Below, piece after piece: positions 11,501 through 20,342 of a DNA stretch of 64,000 bases (its first letter is position 1; each line of letters begins with the position of its first letter). Source of the stretch: Branchiostoma floridae. Lineage: Eukaryota > Chordata > Leptocardii > Amphioxiformes > Branchiostomatidae. Made by a program: the position numbers and the translations under genes. Location: the NCBI RefSeq assembly GCF_000003815.2, contig NC_049985.1:21713945-21777944 (forward strand), in the 5' to 3' direction. The notes beneath the pieces were generated by a model, which saw nothing but the letters and a program-made list of their open reading frames with translations, made no database searches and was not told the origin of the DNA.

Positions 11501-11881
11501 CTGACACATTACTTAGTCTACATTATAGATTATATGCACACTGAAGTTAAACTGTATGATTGTCAAGTCTCTCTAGATAAATCCTTCATATGGAAGCTCC
11601 TGGACGCATCGTTAATAGTTTTTGAGGCGAAAAAAAAAAAAACATCTATAAAAGGTATAAGGCAAGGGAGGGGGGCAAATCCGAACATGTGCCATTTTGT
11701 CACAAGCGCTGCGACCGATGTCGGTACGTTAGCATTGTTAGGATATGATTGACAGCAAAGAGCTCTTGAAACTCACCTCTCCCGTATGTGAACGCATGTG
11801 TTCCTTCAGTTTGGCTGGCTTCTTGTAGACAGCATTGCAGCCCTCAAAAGAGCAGACGCAAAAGCTGCTGGTCGTCGCCAT
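2544..11881 (-). CDS. GTF3A: Transcription factor IIIA, nine C2H2 zinc fingers, 11 exons
   Basis: Exons in transcript order: 11881-11777, 11354-11254, 8701-8605, 7929-7841, 6599-6532, 6292-6200, 5768-5722, 4616-4533, 3935-3840, 3502-3443 and 3299-2544 (TGA at 2546-2544). All junctions are AG/GT with GTRAG-type or GTAYNT-type donors, and the reading frame stays open, giving 1596 nt and 531 aa. The ATG sits in a strong context (AACATGG). Nine fingers run from residue 8 to about 270. Several are diagnostic for TFIIIA rather than ordinary zinc-finger proteins: finger 4 ends KKHRDLTIHEYEHTG, fingers 5 and 7 have CxxC spacing, finger 8 reads RSYTKMSNLKTHIQSYHE, and a basic KKKNYAAKLLGF follows finger 9. 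The known family role is binding the 5S rRNA gene internal control region and 5S RNA. The acidic serine-rich C-terminal half is longer than in vertebrate TFIIIA and internally repetitive. Identity is secure; exact splice sites are manual predictions. Confidence 0.93.
2712..3140 (-). repeat. Coding minisatellite in TFIIIA C-terminal exon
   Basis: The last exon contains about five tandem units of roughly 90-96 bp, encoding variants of SQEKESSIESTIDKP followed by xxxQSPQKxTDEDMxxG. Unit starts fall near 3140, 3044, 2948, 2891 and 2801. The third unit is cut to 19 residues, as expected from unequal exchange that kept the frame. The product is acidic and probably disordered, so it may act as a flexible or activating tail. 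Confidence 0.85.
3590..3745. repeat. TFIIIA-locus short repeat, copy A
   Basis: Intronic. It contains an inverted pair (CCTGTCAATAG and CTATTGACAGGATGTTCCTG) followed by GGATCAGCAGCGACCCCTAG and a tail reading AAAGATGTGCTACTGCACC. The second part recurs at 11089-11160, 11895-11930 and 11958-12010. The first part recurs at about 8950-8992. Confidence 0.6.
4629..5235. repeat. Intronic 48-bp minisatellite interrupted by a transposon
   Basis: Units of about 48 bp (ACAGACACAAGTATTCAAAT then GAATGTCTATCACATATAAA) repeat from about 4629 to 4788 and resume from 5151 to 5235. The 4789-5150 element separates the two blocks. It lies in the TFIIIA intron between exons 7 and 8. Confidence 0.85.
4789..5150. 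mobile_element. CAGGGCTCGAAAT inverted-repeat transposon
   Basis: The element starts CAGGGCTCGAAAT and ends ATTTCGAGCCCTG. Internally it repeats the motif GGTGCACCCA in both orientations. It is inserted into a minisatellite unit and flanked by CATAT on both sides (4784-4788 and 5151-5155); the neighbouring array units show the uninterrupted site. CAG-starting ends recall hAT elements, but a 5-bp rather than 8-bp duplication makes that class uncertain. No ORF. Confidence 0.75.
5218..5665. repeat. Tandem duplication of about 225 bp in a TFIIIA intron
   Basis: Two diverged copies start at about 5218 and 5448. Each runs from CTATCACATCAGGGCCCA through CCTTTGATTCAC and TGACATCATCA to AGAAAGTCAGYGCAG. 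Non-coding. Confidence 0.7.
7079..7423. mobile_element. MULE-like MITE with long inverted repeats and 9-bp target duplication
   Basis: The ends TAGCCTGGAATCCAGCCGT and its complement begin terminal inverted repeats of about 80-85 bp, including TCTGGCATTCGTTAGCATTGG. The element is bracketed by a perfect direct repeat GATTAGGTA at 7070-7078 and 7424-7432. Long inverted repeats with a 9-bp duplication are characteristic of Mutator-like elements. It lies in the TFIIIA intron between exons 4 and 5 and carries no transposase. Confidence 0.75.
7434..7770. repeat. GTACCTGTACCT-rich dispersed repeat
   Basis: Runs such as AATGTACCTGTACCTGCACC and CCTGTACCTAAACCCGTG flank an AT-rich middle. The same GGTACAGGTCC theme precedes the 7079 element (7031-7062) and recurs near 49740-49815 and 50695-50770. 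Confidence 0.5.
7999..8124. repeat. Hairpin repeat, 8 kb pair, unit 1
   Basis: Inverted arms begin GAATTCTTTGTATACAAC and end GTTGTGTACAAAGAATTC, with AGCTTACGTTGCGATGTCT opposite AGACATAGAAACGTAAGCT. Unit 2 (8221-8414) shares the layout and the downstream CCTGATGAA sequence. A half-copy occurs at 31630-31760. Confidence 0.65.
8221..8414. repeat. Hairpin repeat, 8 kb pair, unit 2
   Basis: Arms GGAGTTTTCTTTTACACAAC and GTTGTGTAAAAGAAAACTCC enclose GCTGACGTTTTGATGTCTG opposite its near complement. The centre carries GAAGCAGAACTCCAGTTAGA, which also appears inverted at 31735-31757. Probably the 3' region of a retroelement family; class not proven. Confidence 0.65.
9018..9112 (+). mobile_element. 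Possible degenerate tRNA-derived SINE head
   Basis: GAGTTCGATCCC matches the RNA polymerase III B box. The upstream TTGTTTGATCATCTAGATCC sits where a tRNA D arm and A box would be, but it is eroded. No poly(A) tail is obvious. Confidence 0.35.
10010..10812 (-). mobile_element. Candidate long terminal repeat in TFIIIA intron 2
   Basis: Read on the minus strand, the block starts TGTTACATAAAG after a short pyrimidine run. It carries GC boxes and TGACGTCA- and TGACTCA-type sites, then AATAAAGAGA about two thirds in, and ends TTTGCCACA, one base before TGGTCCCCACACCGG, which could be a primer-binding site. This layout (TG...CA, promoter half, poly(A) signal, TGG start) suggests an LTR about 0.8 kb long. 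There is no second LTR and no gag/pol frame, so it could be a remnant or a misread of ordinary intron. Confidence 0.35.
11089..11160. repeat. TFIIIA-locus short repeat, copy B
   Basis: GAGTTGATCATGGAGCAGCA, then ACGACCCCTAGCAGTAAAG and ATGTGCTATTGCACC, is about 90% like 3670-3735 by eye. It lies about 95 bases from exon 2 of TFIIIA. Confidence 0.65.
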
Positions 11882-11894
11882 GTTGATCACGTAC

Positions 11895-12010
11895 TATATT
11901 GATCACCTAGTAGCAGCGACCCCTAGCAAAAAAGAACAGAAATTCACCCACCTGGTATAGACCATGCAGCAGCGACCTCATGCGGTAGACATGCTACTGC
12001 AAGTTGCTGA
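11895..12010. repeat. TFIIIA-locus short repeats, copies C and D
   Basis: Copy C (11895-11930, TAGCAGCGACCCCTAGCAAA) lies 14 bases upstream of the TFIIIA start codon, probably in the 5' UTR or promoter. Copy D (11958-12010) reads ATGCAGCAGCGACCTCATGC, then TAGACATGCTACTGCA. Confidence 0.55.
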
Positions 12011-12161
12011 AAAAAAGAACGTCACTGAAATCGACGAGTTCTTGAGTTATAGTCGTTCTTTGTCGACACAGTTGTTTTTATGAGCATATGAAAAACATGT
12101 CTCCATGCCGAAATGTACCATGAATGATAACGTTATATAAGTAGATATGTGCAATATATAT

Positions 12162-12201
12162 ACATTGTAACTTTTAAGTTTTAACTTAAAAGTTACAATG
12201 T
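12162..12201. repeat. Perfect 17-bp inverted repeat
   Basis: ACATTGTAACTTTTAAG at 12162-12178 is followed after six bases by its exact reverse complement (12185-12201). AT-rich hairpin about 290 bases upstream of the TFIIIA start codon. Confidence 0.9.
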
Positions 12202-12298
12202 AACGTTATATATATTAGATATTGATGTATAAATATTAGATATTATGTATATGTATTATATATTATGTATATATATTATATATTAGATATTAATGTAT

Positions 12299-12362
12299 AA
12301 ATATTAGATATTGCCGGGTCGACTTATTTAAAAATAAGTCGACCCGGCAATATCTAATATTT
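12299..12362. repeat. Perfect 31-bp palindrome with 2-bp spacer
   Basis: The arms at 12299-12329 and 12332-12362 are exact reverse complements and include GCCGGGTCGACTTATTT. A decayed AT-rich repeat (ATATTAGATATTATGTATAT variants) lies to the left. Could extrude as a cruciform; 420 bases upstream of TFIIIA. Confidence 0.92.
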
Positions 12363-12689
12363 CCGCTGTAACCCGTATTGATTTAATACATAACAAAGGC
12401 TGGCGAATTTGTATCTGATTTTGGAACGATTCAATAGAATTAAAAAGAACGACTTTTATCGGCTTACTAAACAAAAGCACGAAAAAATTCAAGCTTTTTT
12501 AAGATATAAAAATAAAGTCTAATAGCTAGCATCCTTACTCCGATGACTGTAATGATACAACTAGGTGAACAATAATCCCTTTCAGGAACAGTATTCTCAC
12601 AGGTCTGTTAATTTGCTGGGCCGTTTTAGAGGCTATAGGCAAATACACACATGATGGGCTTAGAAGCGTAACTTGTGTGAAAACATGAA

Positions 12690-13030
12690 TACTCTCTCGC
12701 TACAGCACGTAGTCCACGTTACATGTGAATGGGAGTTCATAACTTCATTTGGATATTTAGGTTCAATAGCGTAGTGTGAAAATATGAATATGTACTAATA
12801 TCTAGGCTACTGCCATTCTCTCACCACACGTCGTCCACAGCACGTATATGTGAAAATATGAATATCTAAGCCACTGCTATACTCTCACTACTAGGTAGGC
12901 CAAGGCTACATGTATACTCTCACCACGGCACGTAGTCCATGGCACTTTTCGTAAAAACATGAATACTAATATCCAGGCCACTTCTTCTACTCTCACCTCG
13001 GCACGTAGTCCACGACACGTATGAATGGGA
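12690..13030. repeat. Degenerate tandem repeat with CACGTAGTCCACG
   Basis: About four units, 80-110 bp, each carry a version of CTCTCACCACGGCACGTAGTCCA and GTGAAAACATGAATACTAAT. Non-coding. Confidence 0.65.
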
Positions 13031-14312
13031 GCCTGTTTCAGCGGACTTTCATTGCCTAAAGCAGGTTTTAAGGTTTATCCTGTAGGATCTTCGCTCAGTA
13101 GGAGGTTTTTCTGAACTGAATGGAGGAACCTAGATAGTCTTAATCCTTTTATTAACGTTAAGTGCCTGGCATGCATTATAAGTTAGAAGGCCCAAATTGA
13201 ATCTAATGTTAAAGGCCGCTGTTAATTATTCTATCTATTTGATCTCCAAATGTCACTGTTTGCCCGGAAGTATTTGTAATACATGACTTGTGCTTTTGTT
13301 GGATCTTACAAAGATTTTTTTAAAGGGACAGCTATATCATTTTTTGGCGGTGTTACTTTCATGTTTGCCACATGTCCATCCAATCTGAGCATCACACCTG
13401 AAAAATGAAATCAAACGAAACAAAACGCTACAACAATGAAAGACCCAAATCACATAGCGTGTGAATAGTACATAATATCAATTTATTTTGACGGCTCTCT
13501 CGGTAATTGGACGGACATAATGATCCCTTCCAACTGTTACAGTTCCAGGGATAATCTTAGCCACAGGGTAGCGACACAAAACGTGCACGTGGATGGACGG
13601 GATGTATATCATTGCTAACATGTCATTGTAGAAAACTTTTCATTGTAAATAACGTTGTTTCCTGTGTTTTCAGCTCATTTCATTTCTATTGTCACTATAA
13701 GGAATAAGTTGTTCTGTATTGTTGCTATTGTCTTTATATTGTGCGATTGAACAAGAACGCAAAACGCATATACTTGGGTAGCACCAATGGACTACCACCT
13801 CCAGATGAACATATGTTATGTATGTATGTACGATTTACCATATATGAAATATTATCTTTAATACATGGACGGTAGATCGTTCAAATCTCCGATTGCGGAG
13901 ATTACAAATAATTACAAATATCATAAAATGGACCAGTCATTATGAAGGTCTGAGATTTGCAACTCAATCAAGAATTTTTACAAATTCATAACTTAATTGC
14001 AACTGGAATAAATAGATTTTAAAACGATTATAACTCATACATTGCCATAATGAAGTTGCCTAAACATATTGAACACAAGATAACTGAAAACATACCAACG
14101 TCGAAAATAGCCACGCAGTATGTAGCCCCTCCCACCGATACGAAGCAGATTTTCACCTAGAACTGTTTTAAACATTAAGTGTTGTTTCATGAGCTTCACA
14201 CAAATTTTCTTTGTATAATTTATCTTCTTATCTTTAAAAGAGGCTAATAGAGTTCGTTCGCATCTGTGCGTATAGGACTAGACTATAGGTTTGTATCATC
14301 TGAAGCACATAC

Positions 14313-17300
14313 TTGCCGCTGTCACCGCTCTCGTGATTAGTTCATGTTTGACAAAACGGCAGACAGTTTTTTCTTGTAGGATGATGGAGTGCTTCTTCCA
14401 CGTACTGTCCGTTCTGTTAGACTGTTCCTTGTTCTTCTGGTATCTCTTGCTAGATTGTCCTTTATTCTTCTGATTTCTCCGTTTCTCCAACTTCTTCAAC
14501 AGCTTCGCACTCCCTCCTTCCGGCTTGTTGTTCTTTGACCGATTTTCTTTGCCCTTCTGGTGTGATCTTGCGGTGGAGGCCTGCGGTCTGGTAGATGCGG
14601 TACGCTTACTTTTCGCTTGACGGCGCTGCTCTGCAGTGCTGACCTCTATGAATAGAAGCGACCCGTCTGGCTGTATGTGGTTCACCCAGGGTGGCGTGAT
14701 GGTACTGTGGGGTGAAAACAAAAGAATAAAAACCCAGGTTAGATTTGCCGTTGAGACAGGGTAACATATTCTGGAAAATCAGTTTCATTCTTTCAGACCT
14801 TTATTGTGCCTACCGCCAAGTTGTCGTTTTGTTTCAGTAGCAAGGTATACTTTTCACTGGGAGGATTTTAACGAGCTTGAAGCACCTCGACGAATCCGGA
14901 CCCCATTTTCCGTCCCTTCCGAGTACTGCCCTAACCAAGGTGCTCTTACCAGGATTTAACCAGTTACCAACTATTTTAAACCATGCTCAGCTGTGAGGCT
15001 TCTACCGGTTGAGCCACAGGGACATCCTTTCTGAGGAGATGTTTAAACCGTATAAACATGTATATAAGTATCACGTATATAAGTATCACGAAATTTGCTT
15101 GTACATTTGTTTAACTTTTCGACGGATAACTTTTCTAACGCCTATTTTTTCACGGCTACCATGTACTGGAATAAACCCAAAGAGAAAGGGTACACAGCCG
15201 CCAGCTTCTTTCTATTGTTCACAAGATTTGCTTCTACACCAGTAAACGTAATCATTTCTTCGCTTTCCAAAACAATTACAAGGGATTAACGCGCTGAAAA
15301 GACGCAATTTTGAAGGAATTCATCCTTTTTATGATCACGAACAAGAGATTATGAACCCCATTGAGCAGAGCACAAAGTGGGTCACTTTTTAACGAATAAT
15401 TGGCTTCTCTAATCTCGGTAATTTTGCGCTTAAGTACTCTGGATCACAGAAATATGATTTGTTACAAAGAAAGGACTTGGTTTTTGTACAGCTTTCCTTC
15501 CAAACGTTGGTTTATGTAGAAGAGTTAACAGTTGGCAATGCTGTCACGCGATATCTAAATACCTGCAATTATGCCCTTGAAGTTATAACATATGCTGTTG
15601 TTTGACGTCTACACTTCACAGGCAAACATATTAGTGAAGTAGAATTAATTTTGTTTGGGTTATCCGTAACCCGCATTGGCACCTACAAATTAAACCATCT
15701 CTTTGATCATACTACGCTACTGCATTAACCCTATTCAGACGGGGGGGGGGGGGGCTTTTGAGGCCCGCGCTAACTTCGATGTCCTATAACGCCAGAACGG
15801 CTTACGCTAGAGCCACTAAATTTAGTGAGTTTTCCTAAAATATTGTTGGCAACAATTCTACGAAGTTTGACAAATTTTCCATTTTTCTTGTTGCCATGGC
15901 AACCGTTTGTTGACAGGCAGTTTTGCCAAAAATCACTATTTTTGGTTCTAACAATGTATTTTTCAAATTTATTTGCTATATTACTGTGATTTTGTTACAT
16001 AAATAAAATCTTATATTATTCAGCATATCTTTCATAATTATATATGCATAAATTATGCTAATTTGATGACGTCATCAGCCCAAAATCCAAGATGGCGGAC
16101 GGAATGGCCAGATCAAGAAAAACAAGCAAATTATCCCTTAAAATTTGCAACTACCTGGTATTTTTTCATCAAAAACCATCTAAATGAATGAATTTAGTCT
16201 ATTTCCATTGCCCTTTGTGATTATTTGTTGCAAAAAAAAGTATTTTTAAAAATTCAAGGTGGTGGATATAATATGGCGGAGCCCAACTCGTATCTTAGAT
16301 GTGCATGACGTCATTTTATGACGTCATATTGACGTCATTGATGTTGATATTGGCAACGCAAGTCGTAATAAACATTATTATTCTGTTATCTGCACTTGTT
16401 GTTACATTTTTGCAGCATAACTTGAAGTTTTCTGAGAATACCCATTTTTCAGGGGTTTGGTCAATGTAATCAAATTGATGACGTCATAATTACGTCATCT
16501 TACGTAAACGTAATGTCAAACGTCACATCCTTGTCAGATATTATGTCAAAATCATGTCCTCAAAATTTGGTGGCCCTACGGCACGTCGTTTTAGAGTTAT
16601 AGGACTTAGAAGTGGAGGGCCTCAAAAGCCCCCCCCCCCCCCGGTCCAGGGATGACCAAAAAAGCCCGGTCTGAATAGGGTTAAAAGAGTTCAAAGGCGC
16701 TCTTGACAAAGGTTGGGAATATAAGAGATTTTGTCGAGTTTCCTTCGTTCGTCTGTAACCAGCAATTGCATATGTGCTAATATCCGGTAACGTTGAATCT
16801 GAACAAAGAGGGCCAATTAAGGTTTTAATTTTTCACTTTCCTTCCTGCAGAATAAAGCCGTCAAAGGCCTGCTAATTACAGAAGCTTATCGAGCAAATCC
16901 GGCTGAAACTTTCATTTTATCCAATTGGCCAGCTGTCGACAGCGTCTTTCTATGATCATGAGAGTACAACAAACTCATTAATATCCGGATCCGACAACAT
17001 GTTAAACGATATTGCAGGATTTGTGGGAACCCACCCCTTTATATTAAGGTGTGCCATTGTTTGCAGTTATAGTGACTGCGGCAACGGATACCGGCGTCCC
17101 TGCGTCGCAAATTGTGTTACCCTTGACTTCATAAAGGGAATATTATGCAAAGTGTACAGAACGACTGAAAAGACACAAAGCATTAATTTGTTTTTATCGA
17201 TAAAAATCGATCCACCGCAGCGAGGCTGCCAACGTGCTTCAGCTTCAATGAGATCCCAGCTTTTGTTATAATAGTTGTACTAGTATCATCTGGCTTTTTG

Positions 17301-19525
17301 TAACAAGAGTCATCGGCAGCTGTTCTGAAGTGTATGTGTAAGAAGAAGGTGGTCACATCGGCATTGTCAAAAGAAATAATGAATGGATGAAACACCAGCT
17401 GCATCGGCGAGCTGACATCAACACTAATTTTCGGATCATCATAAACAATTTGGCAGGGAAAGTGTCGGGCGAGAAATTGAGTATGTAAACCACCCAGTGA
17501 AAGGAACTAAAGGCCGGTTAACGCTTTGCCTACCAGATATTGCAACAGCTGTTTATTTCTTGCTGCCGAACACTATTATACAAGTAACAATTTGGTGTTA
17601 AACAGCCATACTCTGGATTCAGGTTGTAACGAGAGTTACATCGATCTAATAGAGCGCAGTGTATGTTACTTCGCGTTTTACAAGATAGCTTGGCCAAAAT
17701 CAGAATGAATTCCAAAATACTGCAAAAGTTGTCTTTTGGTGTTGTTGGGTAAAATGTGTTTTCAACTGCTTCAAAGACTACAACGAAAACTACCTGACAA
17801 CGCCAACAAGATGTAATATCAGCGTTTGCTTGGTCTTTTCATGGGCCGGACAATTGCAAGTTTAAACCACTGGGAGTCTTGCAGTGTGAAAAGAGGACAG
17901 CGAAGACTGTACACAACTGGTTGCATGACCAAATCCCGACACAGGCGACGTAACTCAATCTACAAGGGGCGCATAGCTCTCAAGTTACCGACTATATCCA
18001 AAATTGACATTTTTTTCAGTAACTCAGATGAAAATAGTGTCTCTTGGGAGGAAAAGGATGGGTAACAGGTAAGATATCTAGATGAGAATCTCTAAGTCGG
18101 CACTTGTTACCGGATTTGATGACAAGCGACATTTTTTCGGCAATTCAGATCAGAATAACGCATCGTCAACTCTCTTGGGATACGAAGGATGTATCCCTAT
18201 CTATTTTTACCGGATTTACAAGCAAGCGACATTTTTTTCAGTGAGCCAGATTAAAATTATTAAACTCTCTTGGGAGGGGGGATAAGGTGGATTTCCAGAT
18301 AAGAAGCTCTAAGACGGCTTCTCTATTGTTTCTGAAATTGCTGACAGGCTCCATATTTTTAGTAACTTCAATCCAAACAACGTCTCATGGGAGGTTCAGT
18401 GTGAATAATAAGGTGATAAGAAACAAAGACCAGATAAGTTCTAAGGCGACAGCTCTGCTGTTTTTAGAACAAACTCCCTTTCAAGACATTCACTTAAGTG
18501 GACACTATGACCTTTCTTAATGAGCTAGATAAAGGCAGCTTTGCTAAAGTGGATTTCTACTTTCCCTCTTGTTTATACTAAATACCTGGCACTTTCTTTA
18601 ATCTATGTTAACAAAATGACGCCTTCATACGGAAACGTAAGTAACAAACATTTCCTGAATCTAATACAGCAAGAAATTATTGTGATGAAAACAGAATTTA
18701 GAATGGAATTTTTTTTCAATAGGGTAGCTTCGGGCATATAGTATGTGTGCACTTTATAAATACATGGGTAAATGAAGGGGATTAACATAGCTGTATTTCT
18801 GTTGTATGTATACATTGTATTAAAGGAATGCACGCTATTTTTTCAATGTATGATTAGAACTCCTTCTAAACAAAGTTACCAACTTACATACTAGTAGATT
18901 GAGAGTCTACCTTAGGAGGAAGTTACTTTCGAAAAAATATGTCACCAATATGTACAAAATTCCAGAAATGCTTGTACTTATTTTCAATATGAAACATTAT
19001 ATCTATCAGTAAATTCAGTATGTATAATAAGACCCCCATTCCATAGACAGCGCCCGCGCTGCGTTCTCACTGCGACCTAAAACTGATCTGTGTAACCTTC
19101 GATTTCACACTGGGTATATCATGCAAAATGTAAAAGTGTGACTGAAAAGACAGCGAAACACACAAAGCGTAAAAAGATTCCTCTTTCTATACAATTTGTT
19201 GAACGATCTGTCGCAGAGAGAGTGCGGCGAGGGCGCCGTCCTTGTAGAAAGGGGAATAATCTATAACGAAAACTCACCATTTAGCGAGAATCATGTGCAT
19301 CGAGTCGAAGTCGTCCAGGCTGCGGGTCTTCTGGCTGAAGTACCGGCGGGACAGCGGCCTGTCCCGCGAGAAGAGCCCGTGAGCGCCCATGGACGCCCAG
19401 GGAACGGCAAGATCCAACGACTCCGAAGATGCCTCTGGTCGGAGCTGGTGGAGGTCCTGTTGCCGTGCGGGGCCGGTTGTTTGAAGCGGCGGCGGCGAGG
19501 CGAGTGGTGTTCGAAGGGAACCCAT
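14313..19525 (-). CDS. Inturned-like gene copy 1 (two exons visible, PDZ part not found)
   Basis: Exon 1 is 19525-19278: ATG in a strong context (AACATGG), 82 codons plus two bases, donor GTGAGT. Exon 2 is 14704-14313 (acceptor CACCCCACAG, donor GTATGT). The 2+1 phase joins without a break, giving 213 codons plus one base. Exon 1 contains HGLFSRDRPLSRRYF and FDSMHMILAK. Exon 2 opens PPWVNHIQPDGSLLFIE, matching the conserved W...G-LFYLE motif near the N terminus of Inturned, then becomes Lys/Arg/Gln-rich with an 11-residue tandem duplication (QKNKGQSSKRY and QKNKEQSNRTD). If the donor is not used, the frame stops at 14296. I could not find exons for a PDZ domain or the remaining Inturned body before TFIIIA begins at 11881. 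It is either a truncated paralogue or a pseudogene; the frame itself is intact. Confidence 0.6.
14935..15022 (-). mobile_element. tRNA-derived SINE head
   Basis: On the minus strand TGGCTCAACCGG (A-box-like, 15016-15005) is followed about 45 bases later by GGTTAAATCCT (B-box-like, 14961-14951). The spacing fits an RNA polymerase III promoter. It lies in intron 1 of Inturned-like copy 1; the 3' limit is unclear. Confidence 0.5.
15729..16680. mobile_element. piggyBac-like non-autonomous element with TTAA duplications
   Basis: TTAA (15725-15728) precedes CCCTATTCAGAC. The right end GTCTGAATAGGG is followed by TTAA (16681-16684). Subterminal homopolymers (G run near 15741, C run near 16629) and GGGCTTTTGAGGCC are also mirrored. 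A TTAA target with CCC/GGG ends is the piggyBac signature. No transposase. It contains five exact TGACGTCA motifs (16067, 16306, 16319, 16330, 16479) and a perfect RFX X-box at 15890. Confidence 0.85.
15890..15903. promoter_or_regulatory. Perfect X-box palindrome inside TTAA element
   Basis: GTTGCCATGGCAAC is two inverted RFX half-sites with a two-base spacer. RFX factors control ciliary genes. Here the motif is carried by the transposon in intron 1 of Inturned-like copy 1, so host use is speculative. Confidence 0.4.
17995..18410. repeat. Diverged tandem repeat, about 110-120 bp units
   Basis: Roughly four units share GCGACATTTTTTTCAGTAA, CTCTTGGGAGG and AGATAAGAAGCTCTAAG. Within intron 1 of Inturned-like copy 1; no conserved frame. 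Confidence 0.6.
19050..19215. repeat. Diverged relative of the CACTGCGG inverted-repeat family
   Basis: Contains GCGTTCTCACTGCGACC, TGACTGAAAAGACAGCGAAA and ACACAAAGCG, which also appear in degraded form near 17060-17225. Both have end motifs reminiscent of the elements at 26705 and 30068. It ends about 60 bases from exon 1 of copy 1. Confidence 0.4.
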
Positions 19526-20342
19526 GTTCGGTGCGTCCTGCTTGTCACGCTGTTTGAAGCGTTGTGAGAAGACACCGGTGTCTACCTGCCGTCCAAAGAA
19601 ACCACCCAGGGGGTCACACCTTGAGCGGAAGTATCAGGGCTTCAAAACCCCACAAAGGTGACAATGCGATCGATATCCTCATATACAAAAGTACGATGGA
19701 ACCTGGGTTAATATCATCAGCAGTGCTACATATCTACGGATTGTGATCAGAAATTAATGATACTCAGTAAAGAAACAGATATACTAGATGGTCTTTCGAT
19801 CTTTTGTGGATTCTAGATCAAAGTATCACAAGCCCCTACAGAGTAGAACTATAGTGCCACCCCCGGTAAGAAATCAGAGTTTAAGCCTAAGGGTACCAAA
19901 TGACATCATTAGATGATTAATATGACCATTCAAAAGACTACCCTGCCATCACCATTTCGCCTCCGGGGGAGACAAAAATAATACGTTCAAATTTGCACGT
20001 ACCAAATCTACTAGGGTAAGACAGAAAGTGCTACAGCATACGTCCAAACCTGCACGTACCAAATCCACTAAGATGAGACAGCAAAATGTTACAACATAGG
20101 TTGTTAAAATAAATGGACTCGCGATCAAGTCAAAAGGGTATAATGATTAGATTGTCTGCTTATCCATTAACCATCGGCGATGTAATTATCGATGATTCCC
20201 TTGGTGACATTCCAGTTTTCCGTCTTGAAACGCGAAACCAAACCTCTTAAGAAGAAGTGTCAAATATCAGATAACGTTTAACAAAGAGCTTAAAGTTTAC
20301 ACCGTCTATGCCGCTCTTCTTTAAACTGCTAATGGAGCAATT

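Larger units (their letters stand above)
11882..14312. other. TFIIIA upstream region and intergenic space
   Basis: About 2.4 kb between the TFIIIA start codon and the last visible exon of Inturned-like copy 1, both on the minus strand. It contains two short TFIIIA-locus repeat copies, two strong palindromes, and a degenerate tandem array at 12690-13030. I searched the minus strand for a PDZ exon continuing copy 1 and saw none. Confidence 0.5.

Noticed and set aside
3590-12010. Idea that the TFIIIA-locus repeat is a 5S rRNA mimic controlling splicing, as known in plant TFIIIA genes
   Set aside because: I compared the motif with the 5S rRNA core by eye and saw no convincing match. The repeats are not positioned as an alternative exon.
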